DNA of 64,000 bases from Piscicola geometra (Eukaryota; Annelida; Clitellata; Hirudinida; Piscicolidae): assembly GCA_943735955.1 (NCBI GenBank), contig OX030966.1, positions 2,909,511 to 2,973,510 of the forward strand, read 5' to 3'. Under the pieces are notes generated by a model. The model saw only the letters and a program-made list of their open reading frames with translations, was not told the origin of the DNA and ran no database searches. Below, in pieces: positions 39,534-52,194 of the stretch; the stretch's first letter is position 1; each line of letters starts with the position of its first letter. A program made the position numbers and the translations under genes.

Positions 39534-40730
39534 ATTAATAGTAGAGGTGTTCCACGATTAAAATTTTTAATCGTGCGTTAATCGTATTTTAACGCAACGT
39601 TTTAAGCCTATTTGACATTAGTATTAAATAGTATTTGCCTTTTTTTTCTTACAAATGTAATGAAAATTTTATCTGAAATTTTTTATACAAAGTAATCCAT
39701 ATTTTATAGAAGAAAAAAATCCATGAATGATAAAAAATGCAATTGTCATACATCATTTTTGAGCCAGTTACTTAAGAAAAAAATTAATCTACATATGAAA
39801 GAATAAAAACGAAACCATAAATGATAAAAATGCAATAGTCACACATCCATTGTGAGCCAGTTACTCAAGCAAACAAGTTTTTCTACATTAATTGGATCTA
39901 AAGAGACTCTTTTCTTGCTAACTATGTGTCTTGACAAACTGAATAGACGTTGACATGGAACTGTACTTGCAGTAGTGGACAAGTACTTTCTTGCTAGTTT
40001 TGCAAGAGTCGGATATGTCCCTTCGTGTTGTTGCCGCCAAACAATAGGACAACTCTCAAAGCCTTCTTCAGATTCTTTTCTATAACGTTTAATGATTGAC
40101 TTTGTCATCATTGAGGTATCTTCATCTTCAGAATCTGAAGTTACTTATGTTCGTAGTCTTTTGTTTAGTGAAGGATGTATAGGTTTTTTTTCTTCATATA
40201 GTTTTTTTACTTTTTCATTTTTTGAAAAAAAAAACATTTTAAATCGGGGGTCTAATGATGTGGCAATTCTTGACCATTGGATATTCTGATTATTCATTCT
40301 CTGCTCAAATTTTGAATACATTTAGTGTGTGAAACGAATGACATGAGCTGGATCATCTTTTGATGTGCATATTTTCTTGTAAAGTGAAAAATTGCAAGCA
40401 ACACTATTGAAAATTTGAAGTATTTTTCACCCCTTAGAAGTTCTGTTACAAATCTTCAAGAAATGAAAAGTTTTTTGATGAAACGCAATTTTTCCCATTT
40501 GTTTGTTGACTGTAAATTATTAGTGTTTGTGTTCACCTGCTGACAATGTAACCAAAAAAGCAAAGAAGAGTTTAATTTAGATAGGTTTAAATTATTAATA
40601 TTGTTAATTGCGTTACTTTCTTTTAAATGCGTGAAAATATTTAACGGCTTGAAAAAAATTTAACGGTCGATAATTGCTTAACTCGTTAATCGAAAGTTAA
40701 CGTAAATTAAAGTACAGCTCTAATTAATAG
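39534..40730 (-). mobile_element. Deleted hAT element with exact 8-bp target duplication
   Basis: ATTAATAG at 39534-39541 and again at 40723-40730 brackets a 1181-bp element (39542-40722). Ends are TAGAGGTGT on the left and the complement of TAGAGCTGT on the right (8 of 9 matching), with TTAACG-type subterminal motifs on both sides. The only good coding remnant is the C-terminal dimerisation domain on the minus strand; the internal transposase is mostly deleted, so it is non-autonomous. Confidence 0.92.
39839..40111 (-). pseudogene. hAT transposase dimerisation domain remnant
   Basis: 90 codons to a stop: IVWRQQHEGTYPTLAKLARK, YLSTTASTVPCQRLFSLS, RVSLDPINVEKLVCLSNWL. This is the hATC pattern (W..h....P.La.lA..yL...aS...eR.FS......R..L.p..v..l..l). 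The Asp/Asp-containing parts of the RNase H-like domain are not present in frame upstream. Confidence 0.88.
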
Positions 40731-40975
40731 ACATTCTCACACATTTATTCGCATGTCAAACAAAAAAATATTATAACTCCATTCGAACAGTTTGTGTGAA
40801 GCAGTTTGCAACATTATTTGATTGTGTTGTCAAATTTTTCATCACCTTCAAAGAGAAACATCTTAATTTGTTTAATATCTTTACAATATCAAATAAATCA
40901 TTCACATAAATTAATAAAAATTCTAGTCCTAAAACACTACCCTGAGATACTCCACTGGATATTCTGTGCTAACCA
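40731..40975. other. No gene seen
   Basis: AT-rich sequence without supported features. Confidence 0.5.
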
Positions 40976-41210
40976 GATTTCAACTCCACCATCGTCTTGC
41001 AGCTCAACCCAGATTCTGCCATGTTCTACAAGTGGAAGGAAATGTCTACTGACTGCTGGGCAAGTGAGAAGAGAGCTACAGAGACCTGAGCAAGGTCTGT
41101 CAGTTGGACTACGACGATGAGTGCAATGAGACCAGAAAGAAGGTCGAGTCAAAGGTGAAGAAAACAATTTTGTGGGGCTGTGCAGCTTGCTGGGAGTGAT
41201 CGCATTGTGT
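40976..41210 (+). pseudogene. Gene fragment with one frameshift, cysteine-rich loop plus hydrophobic end
   Basis: After TGTGCTAACCAG (branch-point-like CTAAC and acceptor) an open frame gives FNSTIVLQLNPDSAMFYKWK then EMSTDCW. A 2-bp repeat (AGAG near 41073) shifts the frame, after which SYRDLSKVCQLDYDDECNET and RKKVESKVKKT follow, then a hydrophobic stretch. The end can be aligned loosely with the fragments at 9240-9370 and 15270-15375. It may be a decayed exon of a small multi-pass membrane protein. Identity unknown. Confidence 0.3.
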
Positions 41211-41724
41211 TGTGATTGGTGATGATGGGAGTATTTACACTTGGTGGTGATGCTAATATTTATCATGGGCGGCAATCTTGGGAAGGGGGAAGTGAGGATG
41301 GAGTCTTCAGGTCCAGACTTCTCGAGTTTTTGGAAGTGAGGGGGTCCACATTGAAATGGATTTCCCGCTTTTTATCAATAAAAACATTTATCAACTCTTG
41401 TTTTGATACGAGCATAATCGTCAACCATGGCATAAAAATAGTGTTCATAGTAATACATTGTGAGTATGTGTAGTTAAAGGTAAGCTGTCTAAAACAAAAC
41501 TATTCCTTGCCTACTTAAATATTCATATAAAACAAATAATTTAAACATTTTTTTTAAAGGGGGGAGGATCATCCATGCCCCTCCCCACAAATATTGCAGC
41601 ACATCGCCACCCTGGTATTTATAGTGTATTATTATCCTTTATTTGATTAATTTTTTATTTAATTTTCACAGTTTTTTTATTGGTACTTATAAATAGCTTA
41701 AGTGGTTTAAGTGGTCTCATCATT

Positions 41725-41815
41725 CATAACCAATTAGTCTTGAAGCTCGTTCGGGTTTACGCCACATTGTTTACTCTTGTTGTATCGTATTTTATTGTAT
41801 TAGATATATTGAGAT
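41725..41815 (+). mobile_element. SINE family B 3' part
   Basis: Contains GTCTTGAAGCTCGTTCGGG and TTTACGCCACATTG, then a TTGTA-rich tail. The same core occurs at 42340-42405 (minus), 55980-56130 (minus, with tRNA-like head) and, diverged, at 27098-27140. Confidence 0.7.
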
Positions 41816-42314
41816 CGCACCTTCATGTGGGATTTTTAGAACGCCGATATTAATAACTTTTCCACATCTGGTTCAATTTGCAATACAGAAAATATATGTG
41901 CACTTTTTCCGCTCGCAGTGTTTGCTCTACCAAGAAGAGCAGCTGTTTGCGAAGTCACTCACTCTTGATGTTTCGGAAGCTTCCGTATTTCGTCAGCTTT
42001 AATTTGACGTTCGCACATGTTGTATATTTAACATGGAAAATATTGTTTAGTAATAAATTTAATAATTAAATACTAATAAATGTCAAAAATGTAATTTAAA
42101 GCATGCGTTTTCATGAATAAGCTTTTAAATACGTTTTGTTAAAAAAAATTATGAAAACGGTTAAACAATATTTTTGAACGTGTTGCGTGAATTAGTTTTT
42201 CAAAATATATTTTACCTTTTTTATTTTTATGTGAAGAATTAATTAATGATAAATTTAATCGAAAAAATAAATTTAAATATTTAACATTGGAGATGGGCAG
42301 TTGAAAGTTTCTCT

Positions 42315-42420
42315 GGATTATACAATACAATACAATACAATACAACGACGAATATTATTAACGTGGCGTAAACCCGGACGGGCTTCAAGACCACTTGGTT
42401 ATGGAAAATTTGATTATGCA
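42315..42420 (-). mobile_element. SINE family B 3' part with (TTGTA)n tail
   Basis: Read on the minus strand: CAAGTGGTCTTGAAGCCCGT, CCGGGTTTACGCCACGTTAA, then four to five TTGTA units (seen as TACAA repeats at 42321-42345). Orientation is opposite to the copy at 41725. Confidence 0.75.
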
Positions 42421-42608
42421 TGTTCAGTGGGCATTGAGAGAAGGTCAACGCCAACAAATCTATAAAGACGTTTTGTGTGTGTTTTTTGAAACGATATTTG
42501 TACGATATTTTTCTTAAAAGATTAAATGCCTTCAAACTCATTTTACTATTCTATTTGTTGTGCACTTTCAAATTTTTTAATATTAGATTTTATTAATTTT
42601 AAGACCAT

Positions 42609-42642
42609 ACAAATGTGAACGTTTCAAAACGTTCACATTTGT
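42609..42642. repeat. Perfect palindrome with 16-bp arms
   Basis: ACAAATGTGAACGTTT, a 2-base CA spacer, then the exact reverse complement. It could form a cruciform or RNA hairpin. No gene immediately flanks it. Confidence 0.9.
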
Positions 42643-42657
42643 GTGGAACGCGAGTGC

Positions 42658-42720
42658 TAATCAATCAATCAAATGTATTTATATAGTGCTAATTTGAAAA
42701 CCTTTACGGGAAAAATGATC
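42658..42720 (-). repeat. Dispersed (CAAT)n retroelement tail motif
   Basis: AATCAATCAATCAAATGTAT then TTATATAGTGCT. Same motif as at 2470-2535, 8640, 10380-10425 and 13430. Confidence 0.6.
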
Positions 42721-43700
42721 TATTTGTTGATTAAAACCTCTAAAAGCTATTCAAGACATCTGACGTTCCAATTATATGATTTATATTTGCTTTGTTCATC
42801 ATAGCGTATAATCTTTTTTTAATAAATAAATGAATTTTAAATTTCATTTTTAGAAATTACATTTATGTCAAATAAAAACAGATGGATCTTACTTGGGAGT
42901 AACATATGTATAGAACCAAGTCCGTTACGATCTTTCCTAGTCGGTTAAAACTTCTCAACCATTCTTTAAATCTATTCAGATACCCTGTGAGGAGTACCAA
43001 TTAGTACCTGATACCATTAGTGTTTTTAAAGAATATAAGTCTAGTAGCTCAATAATGAGGTCATCGGAGTTCTAGGGATGAAGTTACACAATAGCTATAA
43101 TCAGGGAACCAAAATTGGTTCAAAACTCAATGAAAAAAAAAATCTTTAAGCTGGTTCTTAAAATAGAGTAGAATCAACGAATTCTGAGAGGCTCCAGTGG
43201 TTGCAATTTTTCCTTATTCAAGAAAAATGAGAGCACATTTGTTCTATTTTAACGCTCAACATGCAAAACGTGAAAGATATTTTACTTTTTGAATTATCTC
43301 TTCGTGATAACGATTTAAAAAATAATTTCCTTTTTTTATCTCGAATAAAAACTCTCTTAAAGAAAGATCAGAGTATGGTTAAAATATGCGACTCACGTAG
43401 TCCAGTCCTATTAAACTGGCACCCAAGCCCTTCTTCGAGAATCCCTTTGGAGCGCAATCCTCTTTTTTGGATTTTAATAAAAAGTATTTTTTAAGTTTAA
43501 GATCTTTGTTTGTGACGTTTTAAAGAAGACGTTTAAACTATATCTTTTATTTTTAAAGTAAGTTGTAAATAATTATTTTTCTTTTCAAGATATTTTCAAT
43601 TATTTATTAAAAAACAAATTTTTTCTCAGCACTTTTACAATTTAGGGTTGAAAAACTAAACTTATTGATAGTTTTAGAATTTGTATAGATTGAAGGTTAT
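42721..43700. other. Presumed 5' flank of the COXFA4-like gene
   Basis: AT-rich. The 77-codon frame at 43261-43494 is not recognised. The last few hundred bases should contain promoter and 5' UTR of the gene starting at 43705, but I see no distinctive motif. Confidence 0.4.
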
Positions 43701-43704
43701 AGAA

Positions 43705-44994
43705 ATGCGAGGATCAGTTTTCAACCCTCGAAATCTCCTTAAAAACTATGAAGTGAGTATTTAATGAAATACATTTTTTAACAAAGATTTCTTAGAAATG
43801 TAAAAATAAACTAGATATAAAAATAGTAAACAGTATTTAATGATAAAAATGAGCTTGCTTATGCTTCGAAACAAATATTTTTGCGATTTGAGATTAGTCA
43901 AGGCAATCATCAGACACCTTGGGGATTGGGTGACGGAACAGCTTTGCTGTGAAACTCTTGGAGTTCGACTCACTGGCGTAGGTTCAATTCCTACAGTCGT
44001 CCAATAGCCCTGAACTTTATGGGAAAAAGAAAAAACATTGGATCAAATAACTATTTTAAAACTATTTTTATGGTCAATGAAAGATTCCACCAGTATCGAA
44101 AAGTTAATAAAAAAACCTCATATAGCTCAATTTTCAGCTTTCGAATACTTTTTATGGACGTCAAACTTTATTATGGCAATGGCTGAAAATCAACCTACAT
44201 GCTGATTAAAACTTTAAAAACCAATCATTTAAATATTCTTAACATTTTTATTTTCTCGATTTTGAAAAATATTCTTTAATATTTCTTAAATTGAATTTCA
44301 CAGTTGATTCCACTGGTGGGATTTGTAACTGGTGTATTAACAATGGCGACTAGTTACTCTATCTACTCGCTCTACCAGAAGCCTGATGTCAGGTTTGGAG
44401 GGAAAAAAGGGAAAAAAATTCATAATTAAGTAAAATTTATTTGTTTATCATGAACTTCACACTTGACTTACTGTTAAATTCTTTAACACATTTTTAGTAG
44501 AAAATTTTCTGCGCCTGTTATTTTAGCCACTTGAACGTAAAAAACTCCGTTTCTGAAATGTATTTACAAACGCATTTCTTTGCACATTCCTTAGCTGTAA
44601 GACAGTTATTTGTGTTTAGGGTAAGAATTAAGATTAGGTATGGTGTTAGGGTTATTGTTTTATCTCATTTTCAGCCACTCTAATAAATACAAATATCTTA
44701 TTCTGTGGATTAAATGATAGTCGCAGAAGATTCAAGATTTTTTTATAATGTCAAAATGCTAAATAATGTGGCCATTTATTTTTTATTAATTAAGTTTTAA
44801 AAATAAAGATAGAAACAAAAACTCGTTAAGAAGTGAATTGTTAAATATAAAAAAGGAGCGTAAAATGCCCTATTATTAAGAGATTAGGTTAGATCGAGAT
44901 ATAAAACGCATTTCCAATTTCAAAGAAAGATAAATTTTGTCCACAAATAAAACGCAACGTCATGTAACATAGGCCATCTTCATATGTGAGCCTT

Positions 44995-45027
<33 letters not shown>

Positions 45028-46121
45028 GTCTATACTATTCACAGCCTGACAGACGCATGCCATGTTACAATGGTTCTGAGAACCATGGTTCTTATGCGCC
45101 AAGGCGCCACTCCACACGACGTACACATCTTTCAATGCATACGTCGCAAACACCGCATCATATACACTAGGTATATGATAGTTCACGGTTGCTTCCAAGG
45201 ATTCGAACTGGCAACCTTTAAGTTGCAAGTCCGACGTCTACCAACTAAGCCATCCCCGCTCGCCAGTTACCCAATATTATTCGTTAATAGTTCGTAACGA
45301 CTGCGTATCGAATAAATTGTGATATAAAACAAGAATATTTTTAAAATATTTCCATTAGCGGATATACAATAAAATAAATGGATAAACGCCATATTGATTA
45401 TTTTATTTTTAAAAAAATTTCTTCATAAACCATGGATATTTGATGAGTATAAAATGGAATAATTTCTCTTTCACTTTGGCCTTCCAATTTACTTTATTTC
45501 ATCAACGGCATATATTTTATAAATTATAATAAATATTATTCCGCATATATAGGATAATATAAAAAAACATATTGCCGCTAAAGTAACTAAGATTTCAAAA
45601 AGTAAATTAAAAAAGAAAATATTTTTTTTTCGGAAGAGAGAATGGGGGCTACAAAAGTGCAACCCGCTTGCACTCGAATATAGGTGCACTGACTAGGTTG
45701 ACAAACTGAGAGCGTTACAAATTGGACAACCCATTCACGCCGAAGCAGCAGCATTTTTACTTTTGAATACCTAAAATGTTATTTTCATCTGAATCTTTAG
45801 TGATATATTTGGAACTATGGAAAACATGGGAATTTCAGATTGATAAAGTCTTCAGAGTACCCTCCTTGGGAGCGTGTTGACCCAAACAAGGCCCAGAAAG
45901 TAGTTTTATTATTACAATATTTTAATGCAACTTAATCATAACAGACATTTATATATTTTTAATTAGCATGAAAAATAGGTATCAAATTTACATTTATCAT
46001 TCCAATCAATCATTTTAATCTACTCATTCTTCCTCAGTTAATAACCATCAACAAGGGTGGCTACCAACCAATTCCTGAACTGGAAGCTCTCAGAAAGGAG
46101 ATTGGAAGTTATAAAACATAA
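43705..46121 (+). CDS. COXFA4L3: COXFA4/NDUFA4-family protein, closest to COXFA4L3 (NMES1)
   Basis: Exons: 43705-43752 (MRGSVFNPRNLLKNYE, donor GTGAGT), 44304-44392 (LIPLVGFVTGVLTMATSYSI then YSLYQKPDV), 45856-45899 (YPPWERVDPNKAQK), 46038-46121 (LITINKGGYQPIPELEALRK then EIGSYKT, stop). The single membrane helix after LIPLV, the KPDV motif, the PW..VDP motif and the LITIN C-terminus match the COXFA4 family; the LITIN ending favours COXFA4L3 over COXFA4. These proteins sit in the inner mitochondrial membrane with complex IV. Phases fit at junctions 1 and 3; at junction 2 (end AG, start AG) they do not, and about nine family residues are missing, so a microexon between 44393 and 45855 is probably unseen. 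About 75 residues, a normal size. Confidence 0.82.
43925..44005 (+). other. tRNA-like segment in intron 1 of the COXFA4-like gene
   Basis: GTAGGTTCAATTCCTAC is a convincing T-arm (5-bp stem, 7-base loop) followed by AGTCGTCC, which can pair with GGGTGAC about 50 bases upstream. The D and anticodon arms do not fold convincingly, so this is a tRNA-like relic at best. Confidence 0.25.
44997..45264 (-). mobile_element. tRNA-derived SINE, family A, copy 2
   Basis: Thirty T residues (44997-45026, the poly-A tail of the minus strand), then a 238-bp body matching copy 1 at 13508-13732. Head at the right end: GGGGATGGCTTAGTTGGTAG (box A region), box B AGTTCGAATCC. It has an extra AGAACCATGGTTCT-type duplication near 45077. 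The long pure tail suggests a more recent insertion than copy 1. It lies in an intron of the COXFA4-like gene. Confidence 0.92.
45300..45840. other. Rest of COXFA4-like intron, nothing else seen
   Basis: AT-rich intronic sequence. A microexon may hide here or in 44393-44996. Confidence 0.4.
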
Positions 46122-46515
46122 ATTAATTTTTATTTCAAGACTTTATGGATGCATATGTGTTAATACTTTCCGATGACAAAGAAGGTTGCTATGAATTATT
46201 TGAAATTTTCAATTTAATTACTATGTTTTTAAAGATTTATTTACAAATAGTTAACTATTTATCTGAAACATCTTGAAATGACACATCTCTTTGCAATCGA
46301 TATTTCTTGGAAAATAAGAATAATAATAATACATTAAAACTGTTTAAAATGCCATTTGATTTGTACGATCTCTACTAGAGGTCAAAATGGCGTTTAATTC
46401 TTTGTGTGGTGCCATGAGCATCAAGGGTGTCGTGTTAAAATGAAAATAAAATCTATCGGAAAAAGAATTAATGAGAATGCGGCTTAAAACTTCACACTTA
46501 CGCTTAACTTGAGAC

Positions 46516-48108
46516 TTGCACACTTTAACGGAACTAAACATGGCTGCTCAAAATTGTTTCATAAATGAAATTCTGTGTTATTTACTAAATAATTTGAACA
46601 GTTTAAATAATGAAACATTTTTATCTAATACTGCTGAATTTTTTACAATCGAAGAAATAACTTTATCAAAAAAGTTGCTAAACACCGAATTCAAAAGTCT
46701 TAATATTGATAAAATTAAATTCGTTCAACATGGCAACACTAAAAAAGATAAACTCATGGATATAATTGAAGTGTTGTTGCACATCCGTGACAACTTTGGA
46801 CTTAATCGTATACCAACATACGTCAGTGCCAATCTCAATAGAATACCGGTTAGTACAAATCTCAATTGTGAATCCATATATCAAAAAATTGAACAACTTT
46901 TCGACAACAAATTCGACGCCATTATCAACAAACATACAAAAGATATACAACAATTAAGTGAGAGTGTATTGAACGTTAACAACCAATTGTACAATTTGAA
47001 AAATACATTTGAACAAACGTTGAATAATTTAAAAAGTAAGTACAATACTCGGCTATGGTCTGAAATAATTCAAAGTCCAAATCCGAACAACAACAACAAC
47101 AACAACAATAGTAATGTGCAGCATAACATTATCAATAACAATAACAGTTCTACTACTACTAATAATAATAATAATCCTGTAAATAATATACAACCAACAC
47201 TGCTACAAAACACTCTATTATTATCTACCAATCCAAACAAACCTAAGGTTTTGCTGATTGGTAAAAACAGGGATGTTACAACAAAATTAAATAATGGCGT
47301 GCCAATTGTTAAAAAAACTTTTCTCCATTTAAGTAAAGTGCCACGTTGCACTAGCAAAGACATAACAGCCCATTATGCACAACATGATATCAACATTATA
47401 TCGTGTTATGCTAGTATTAAAATGACACCTGACCAACCTAAGCCTAAAAATGACCAATCCACTGTCTCTACAGCATTCCGTATTTGTTTGGAGGAAAAAG
47501 ACATAGAAAAATTCTGTAACGCTGACAAAATGGAAGAACTTAATTTTTTGTTGAAGGAAATTAATCTACAAATTTCTGTAATTGGTGTGTCAGAAACCTG
47601 GTTGGATGACACGTCATCACAACTTATTTCAATCCCTGGTTACACATTTATAAGTAAAAATAGGGAAAATCGCATTGGAGGCGGTGTAGGTTTTTTTATA
47701 TCTAGCAGACTTTATTACGTAGTAAGAGATGATCTTTGTCCAAACTCTCAAGTTTTTGATTGGCTATGTATTGAAATAATTTCTGAAAACTCTCCTAATG
47801 TTCTCTTAATCATTGTTTATAGACCACCAAATACAGATCCATTACTTTTTAATGATGCACTCACTAAAACATTAAGAAATAAATCGATAAAAAATAATTT
47901 AATTTATATCCTTGGGGATTTCAATATTAATATATTAAATAGTGATTGTATTATATCAAATGATTTTACCAATTTGATGTCATCATTCAACTTTATCCCA
48001 CTCATCACTCACCCAACAAGAGTTACTTCATATTCCAGCACGCTTATCGACAATATATACACAAATAACCTACAACTACACAAGTCTAATATTTTGTCAA
48101 ATGATTAA
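46516..48108 (+). pseudogene. LINE ORF1 protein fused to APE-type endonuclease, ends at a nonsense codon
   Basis: 530 codons. Residues 1-150: helical N-terminus (LNSLNNETFLSN, coiled-coil-like). About 190-230: Asn-rich linker. About 245-345: RRM-like region of LINE ORF1 proteins (VKKTFLHLSKVPRCTSKDIT, FRICLEEKDIEKF). It then passes without a stop into endonuclease: MEELNFLLKEINLQISVIGV, SETWLDD, VYRPPN, ILGDFN. The first ~15 endonuclease residues, which carry the N-terminal Asn, are missing, so ORF1 and ORF2 look joined by an internal deletion. The stop at 48106 falls directly before SDHYPI, the catalytic His motif, so neither fragment has a whole endonuclease. Confidence 0.9.
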
Positions 48109-48864
48109 TCCGACCACTATCCTATTTGCACCTTTTCGAAACTACAATTTAAACAAAAATCTTTCACCCCACAAAATAATTTCGTATTTTCAGATAGGAA
48201 TATTTTCAAATTAAATAGTTTTTTGTTATCACATGATTGGAGCAAGGTTTTGTCTTCTGACGACATAGATTTTGTCACAAAACACTTCATCGAAACAATA
48301 CAAAGTGGTCTAACTACTCATTGTCAACATAATAACAGACATAATACTTGCTTGCGTAAACAAGCTTGGCTGACAAAAGCTCTTTTAGTTTCTTCAAAAC
48401 ACAAAAACAAGTTGTATAAAAAATGTATTCTCTCTCCAACTGATCTTAATATAACTACTTATAAAACTTATAAAAACTTATTTCATTCTCTTTGCAGAAT
48501 TTCTAAAAATAAATACAATAAAGAAGAATTCATTAAGCATAAACATAATATTAAGAAAACATGGGATTTAATAAAATATCATTTAAATAACTACAATAAA
48601 CAAAATAATATTACATTGAAAATTAACAATGAAATAATTACGGACAAATCTTCTATCGCAACTATTTTTAATAGTCAGTTTGCTGCTTTTTCTGAAAACA
48701 AAAATAATCATATTACAAAATCATATCTGAATAAAAGTCCACAAAATTCTTTTGTTCTCTTAGAAACAGATTTAATTGAAATAAGCTCTATCATTAAAAC
48801 CATTTCAAATACATCTAGCTGTGGCGATGACCAAATTTCTAACAAACTTTTAAAGAAAATTTAA
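48109..48864 (+). pseudogene. LINE endonuclease tail and linker, ends at a second nonsense codon
   Basis: Same frame as the preceding block. It starts with SDHYPICTF (end of endonuclease) and continues through the basic linker (LRKQAWLTKALL, KHKNKLYKKC) into the region before the reverse transcriptase (SSCGDDQISNKLLKKI), then TAA at 48862-48864. Confidence 0.88.
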
Positions 48865-50301
48865 CCAAATATATTAATTCCACTTACACATCTAATTAAC
48901 GTATCTCTTAAAACAGGTTCATTTCCTTCTCTTTTTAAATTATCCAAAATTATTCCAATACATAAAAATGGTTTAGAAAATGATTCGAACAATTATAGAC
49001 CCATATCACTATTATCTTCTATATCAAAAATTTTAGAAAAAATTGTTTTTAATCGACTTAATAATTTCATGGAAAACGAAAATATTCTATCACCTAGCCA
49101 ATACGGTTTCACAAAAGGCAGTTCTACGGAACTAGCCATTTTGGATGTTGTGCATCATGTTGCTACTGGTATTGATTCTCGCTTACACACATTAGGTATT
49201 TTCATTGATTTTTCAAAGGCATTTGATACCATTAACCATTCTATCTTGCTTGATAAATTATTTCACTATGGAATACGTGGAACATGTCACAAATGGTTCT
49301 GTGAATATTTAAGAAATCGTTCCCAATATGTATACATTGATGGTGTAACATCTAACACACTAAAGATTAACACTGGTGTACCGCAAGGATCTATTTTAGG
49401 ACCTTTGTTATTTAACATTTATGTTAATGATTTAATGAATCTTTCCGAAATTGCTAAATTTGTCCTTTATGCTGACGACACTACAGTATTGTTCCAAGAC
49501 AAAAATGTTAATAATCTTATTTTAAAAACAAATACTTTTCTTAATTTGCTACATCAATGGACAATTGACAACCAACTCAAAATCAACTATGCAAAAACAT
49601 GCAGCATTCTTTTTGGCCCTAAAATAAAAACAAACATTATTAATTATACACTTACAATTGATTCTTATATTATAGAGAGAGTCGATTATACAAAATTCTT
49701 AGGTATTTATATAACCAGTAATCTTTCTTGGAATGAACATATAATGTATATATCAAAAAAACTTTCAAAAAATATTGGTATTTTACATAAACTTAAACAC
49801 AATTTACCATCTCATATAATTAAGTTACTCTATTCTACTTTAATTCTACCTTACTTGACCTATTGTCTCCCTTTATGGGGACTTGCTTGCAAAACTCATT
49901 TACATCCTTTAAATGTTATACAAAATAATTTTCTTAGAGTCCTGTTTAATTTACACTCTCATGACCACATATCTCATCTGTATCTTCCAGCTCAAATTTT
50001 AACAATCAATCAGTTATACATCTTTAAAACCTATATTCTTTTTCATAAACTTATAATAAAAAACACATCCTCCTATTTTACACATTTAATACATTCCTTC
50101 ACATCCAACTGCACACGAACATTGAGAACTAAGTCTGACTATTACTTACAAACTCCAAGAACCAATTTCTATCTTAATAGTCCAATCTATGCAGGGCTCC
50201 AACTCTGGAACAGATTGCCATTGAATTTGAAAAATATACAGCAAACCCTTAATTTTAAGAAAATAATTAAACCACTTATAATTTCCAATCACTTTAATTA
50301 A
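48865..50301 (+). pseudogene. LINE reverse transcriptase, intact motifs
   Basis: Open from the second stop to 50301, in the same frame. Motifs in order: NYRPISLLSSISKILEKIV, QYGFTKGSSTELAI, FIDFSKAFDTINH, GVPQGSILGPLLFNIYVND, FVLYADDTTVLF (catalytic YADD), then the thumb and C-terminal region with LPYLTYCLPLWG and LWNRLPLNLK. Methionine starts, for example at 49069, lie inside the domain, so this was part of the upstream ORF rather than a separate gene. Confidence 0.92.
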
Positions 50302-50639
50302 TTTCTTTTGTAAATCAATGAAAACATTTGTTATTATTAACAATTCTTTTTATTTGTGAATTTAATTAAGAAGTTCATGTATTATTTTATTTTTTCTAGG
50401 AGGTCATACAAGCATTTATTTGCTTCGATTTCTGAATTTATTTGCTTGCAAATAAACGAATTGTTGTTGTTGTTAAACGTAAGAAAATAAAGATATATAT
50501 TTTATATGACCAGGTAAGGAAAGGTCCTTCTTTTAAACTTTATAGTTTATTTCTCAATTTAATTAATTATAGTTTATATCTGGACCAAAAAATTACAAAA
50601 TATGATGAACTATAAATGAATTGTTTACAGACTTTCCCA

Positions 50640-50945
50640 AAAACAATGATCTTCGTAGTCAGGGAAGTATTCGTTAAATTTAGTTGAGAAAGTTTTTAAA
50701 TGATTCTACTGATGCGCTCCTGTCCGACCGTGCGTAGAAAGACTCGTTAGTGATGTGGTCGCTGGACTTTAGGATTCCAAGCATCGTCCGATAGCAAGTC
50801 CTTGCCAAGTTTCTCCGAAAATGCTGCAGTGAGTATCCATGATTGCAGCCGTAGAACAAAATTGAAATGCAAGCGGCTTGAAAGATGATGATGAGTCTAA
50901 CAAGTCTAAAATGTGACTTTCTGAATAAATTCAAGTTTATTACAT
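50640..50945 (-). mobile_element. Second LINE fragment, reverse-transcriptase C-terminal region
   Basis: 84 codons: ISILFYGCNHGYSLQHFRRN, LARTCYRTMLGI, SSDHITNESFY. This is the post-RT pattern (LLYG.E.W......L..F...CLR.ILGI...D.ITNE) of non-LTR elements, different from the LINE at 46500. Truncated on both sides. Confidence 0.75.
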
Positions 50946-50949
50946 TTGA

Positions 50950-51425
50950 AAAACCATTTTTAAATAAGGCACAAGATAAGGAAACACATTGGATATTGCG
51001 AAACTATCTTCTTGTTGCGCCACCAGTAAGTATTAAATAATCAAATAAAACTTTAAAGTTTATTTTTTTAATAAAATTTATAAGTAAGAGTGAGAAGCTT
51101 CAACGACGAAATTTTTATTTTCTTTGGCACCAATGCATTTTACACGTTCTTCACTTAAAAAAAAAACAATTTTTTGCATTCTAATGAAATATTTTAGCAT
51201 TTTAATAGAATTTACGTGCATCCAAAATTCTTTTTTTTTCAATAAACAAAATGAAGCAGTAATGGTGAAAAAACGAAAAATTGCAAAACAAAGAAAACAC
51301 AAAATTGTCTCCACAACTGAAACAACTCAAATGTCAATTGCTAGGTCTCGTGTGTCACTGAGTCACGCATTGGGGAACAACATGCAATTACAGCACTGCA
51401 CGATATACAAGTGCTTGCAAGAAGA
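50950..51425. other. No gene seen
   Basis: AT-rich with small frames on both strands (51078-51429) lacking recognisable content. Confidence 0.45.
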
Positions 51426-51439
51426 ATAATTTTTTATAT

Positions 51440-51600
51440 GACTTCCTAAGAGCATCATCATTATCATCATCACCACCATTATCATCATTATGAGCATCAT
51501 CATACCATCACCACTATTATCATCATCATCATCATCATCAGCATCCTCATCATCATTATCATCACCATCATCATGCGATGAAACGTCATCAAGCGCCTTG
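51440..51600. repeat. ATC-class microsatellite
   Basis: ATC/ATCATT/ACC repeat. Open frames through it (Asp- or Met-rich) are artefacts. Confidence 0.9.
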
Positions 51601-51666
51601 AATACTTGCAAGAGGTGTGTCAAATCGAAAGTGACAAAGGTTGATTGCGTCATCAAATGGCAAGGA

Positions 51667-51990
51667 TAATGTTGATATAATCTATATATAGGAGATAATG
51701 TTGATATAATCTATATATAGGAGATAATGTTGATATAATCTATATATAGGAGATAATGTTGATATAATCTATATATAGGAGATAATGTTGATATAATCTA
51801 TATATAGGAGATAATGTTGATATAATCTATATATAGGAGATAATGTTGATATAATCTATATATAGGAGATAATGTTGATATAATCTATATATAGGAGATA
51901 ATGTTGATATAATCTATATATAGGAGATAATGTTGATATAATCTATATATAGGAGATAATGTTGATATAATCTATATATAGAAGATAATG
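51667..51990. repeat. 29-bp tandem array, about 11 copies
   Basis: Almost identical units GGAGATAATGTTGATATAAT plus CTATATATA, with no spacers. The uniformity implies recent expansion. Confidence 0.97.
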
Positions 51991-52194
51991 TTGATGCTAA
52001 GTTAATAAAATCTAATGCAATTAATTCTAAGATTAGATGAATAATAAAAACAAATATTATTAAATTGATAAAATTAAAAAATACATATCATGTAATATCA
52101 AGTTAACAGAGGAATTTGTGTGGAAATAGGAAAGCAAGCACTAGAGAATTAAAATGTGCTTTGTAAGAAAAATGGAAACATAGATTGGAAGATA

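Larger units (their letters stand above)
46500..50475 (+). mobile_element. Nearly full-length LINE with fused ORF1-ORF2
   Basis: One reading frame (46516-50301) contains ORF1-like sequence, endonuclease and reverse transcriptase, interrupted only by TAA at 48106-48108 and 48862-48864. The 3' end has AATAAACGAA and a TTG repeat tail (about 50459-50474). RT motifs place it in the CR1/Jockey-like non-LTR group. I could not find target duplications. Little decay implies recent insertion. Confidence 0.93.
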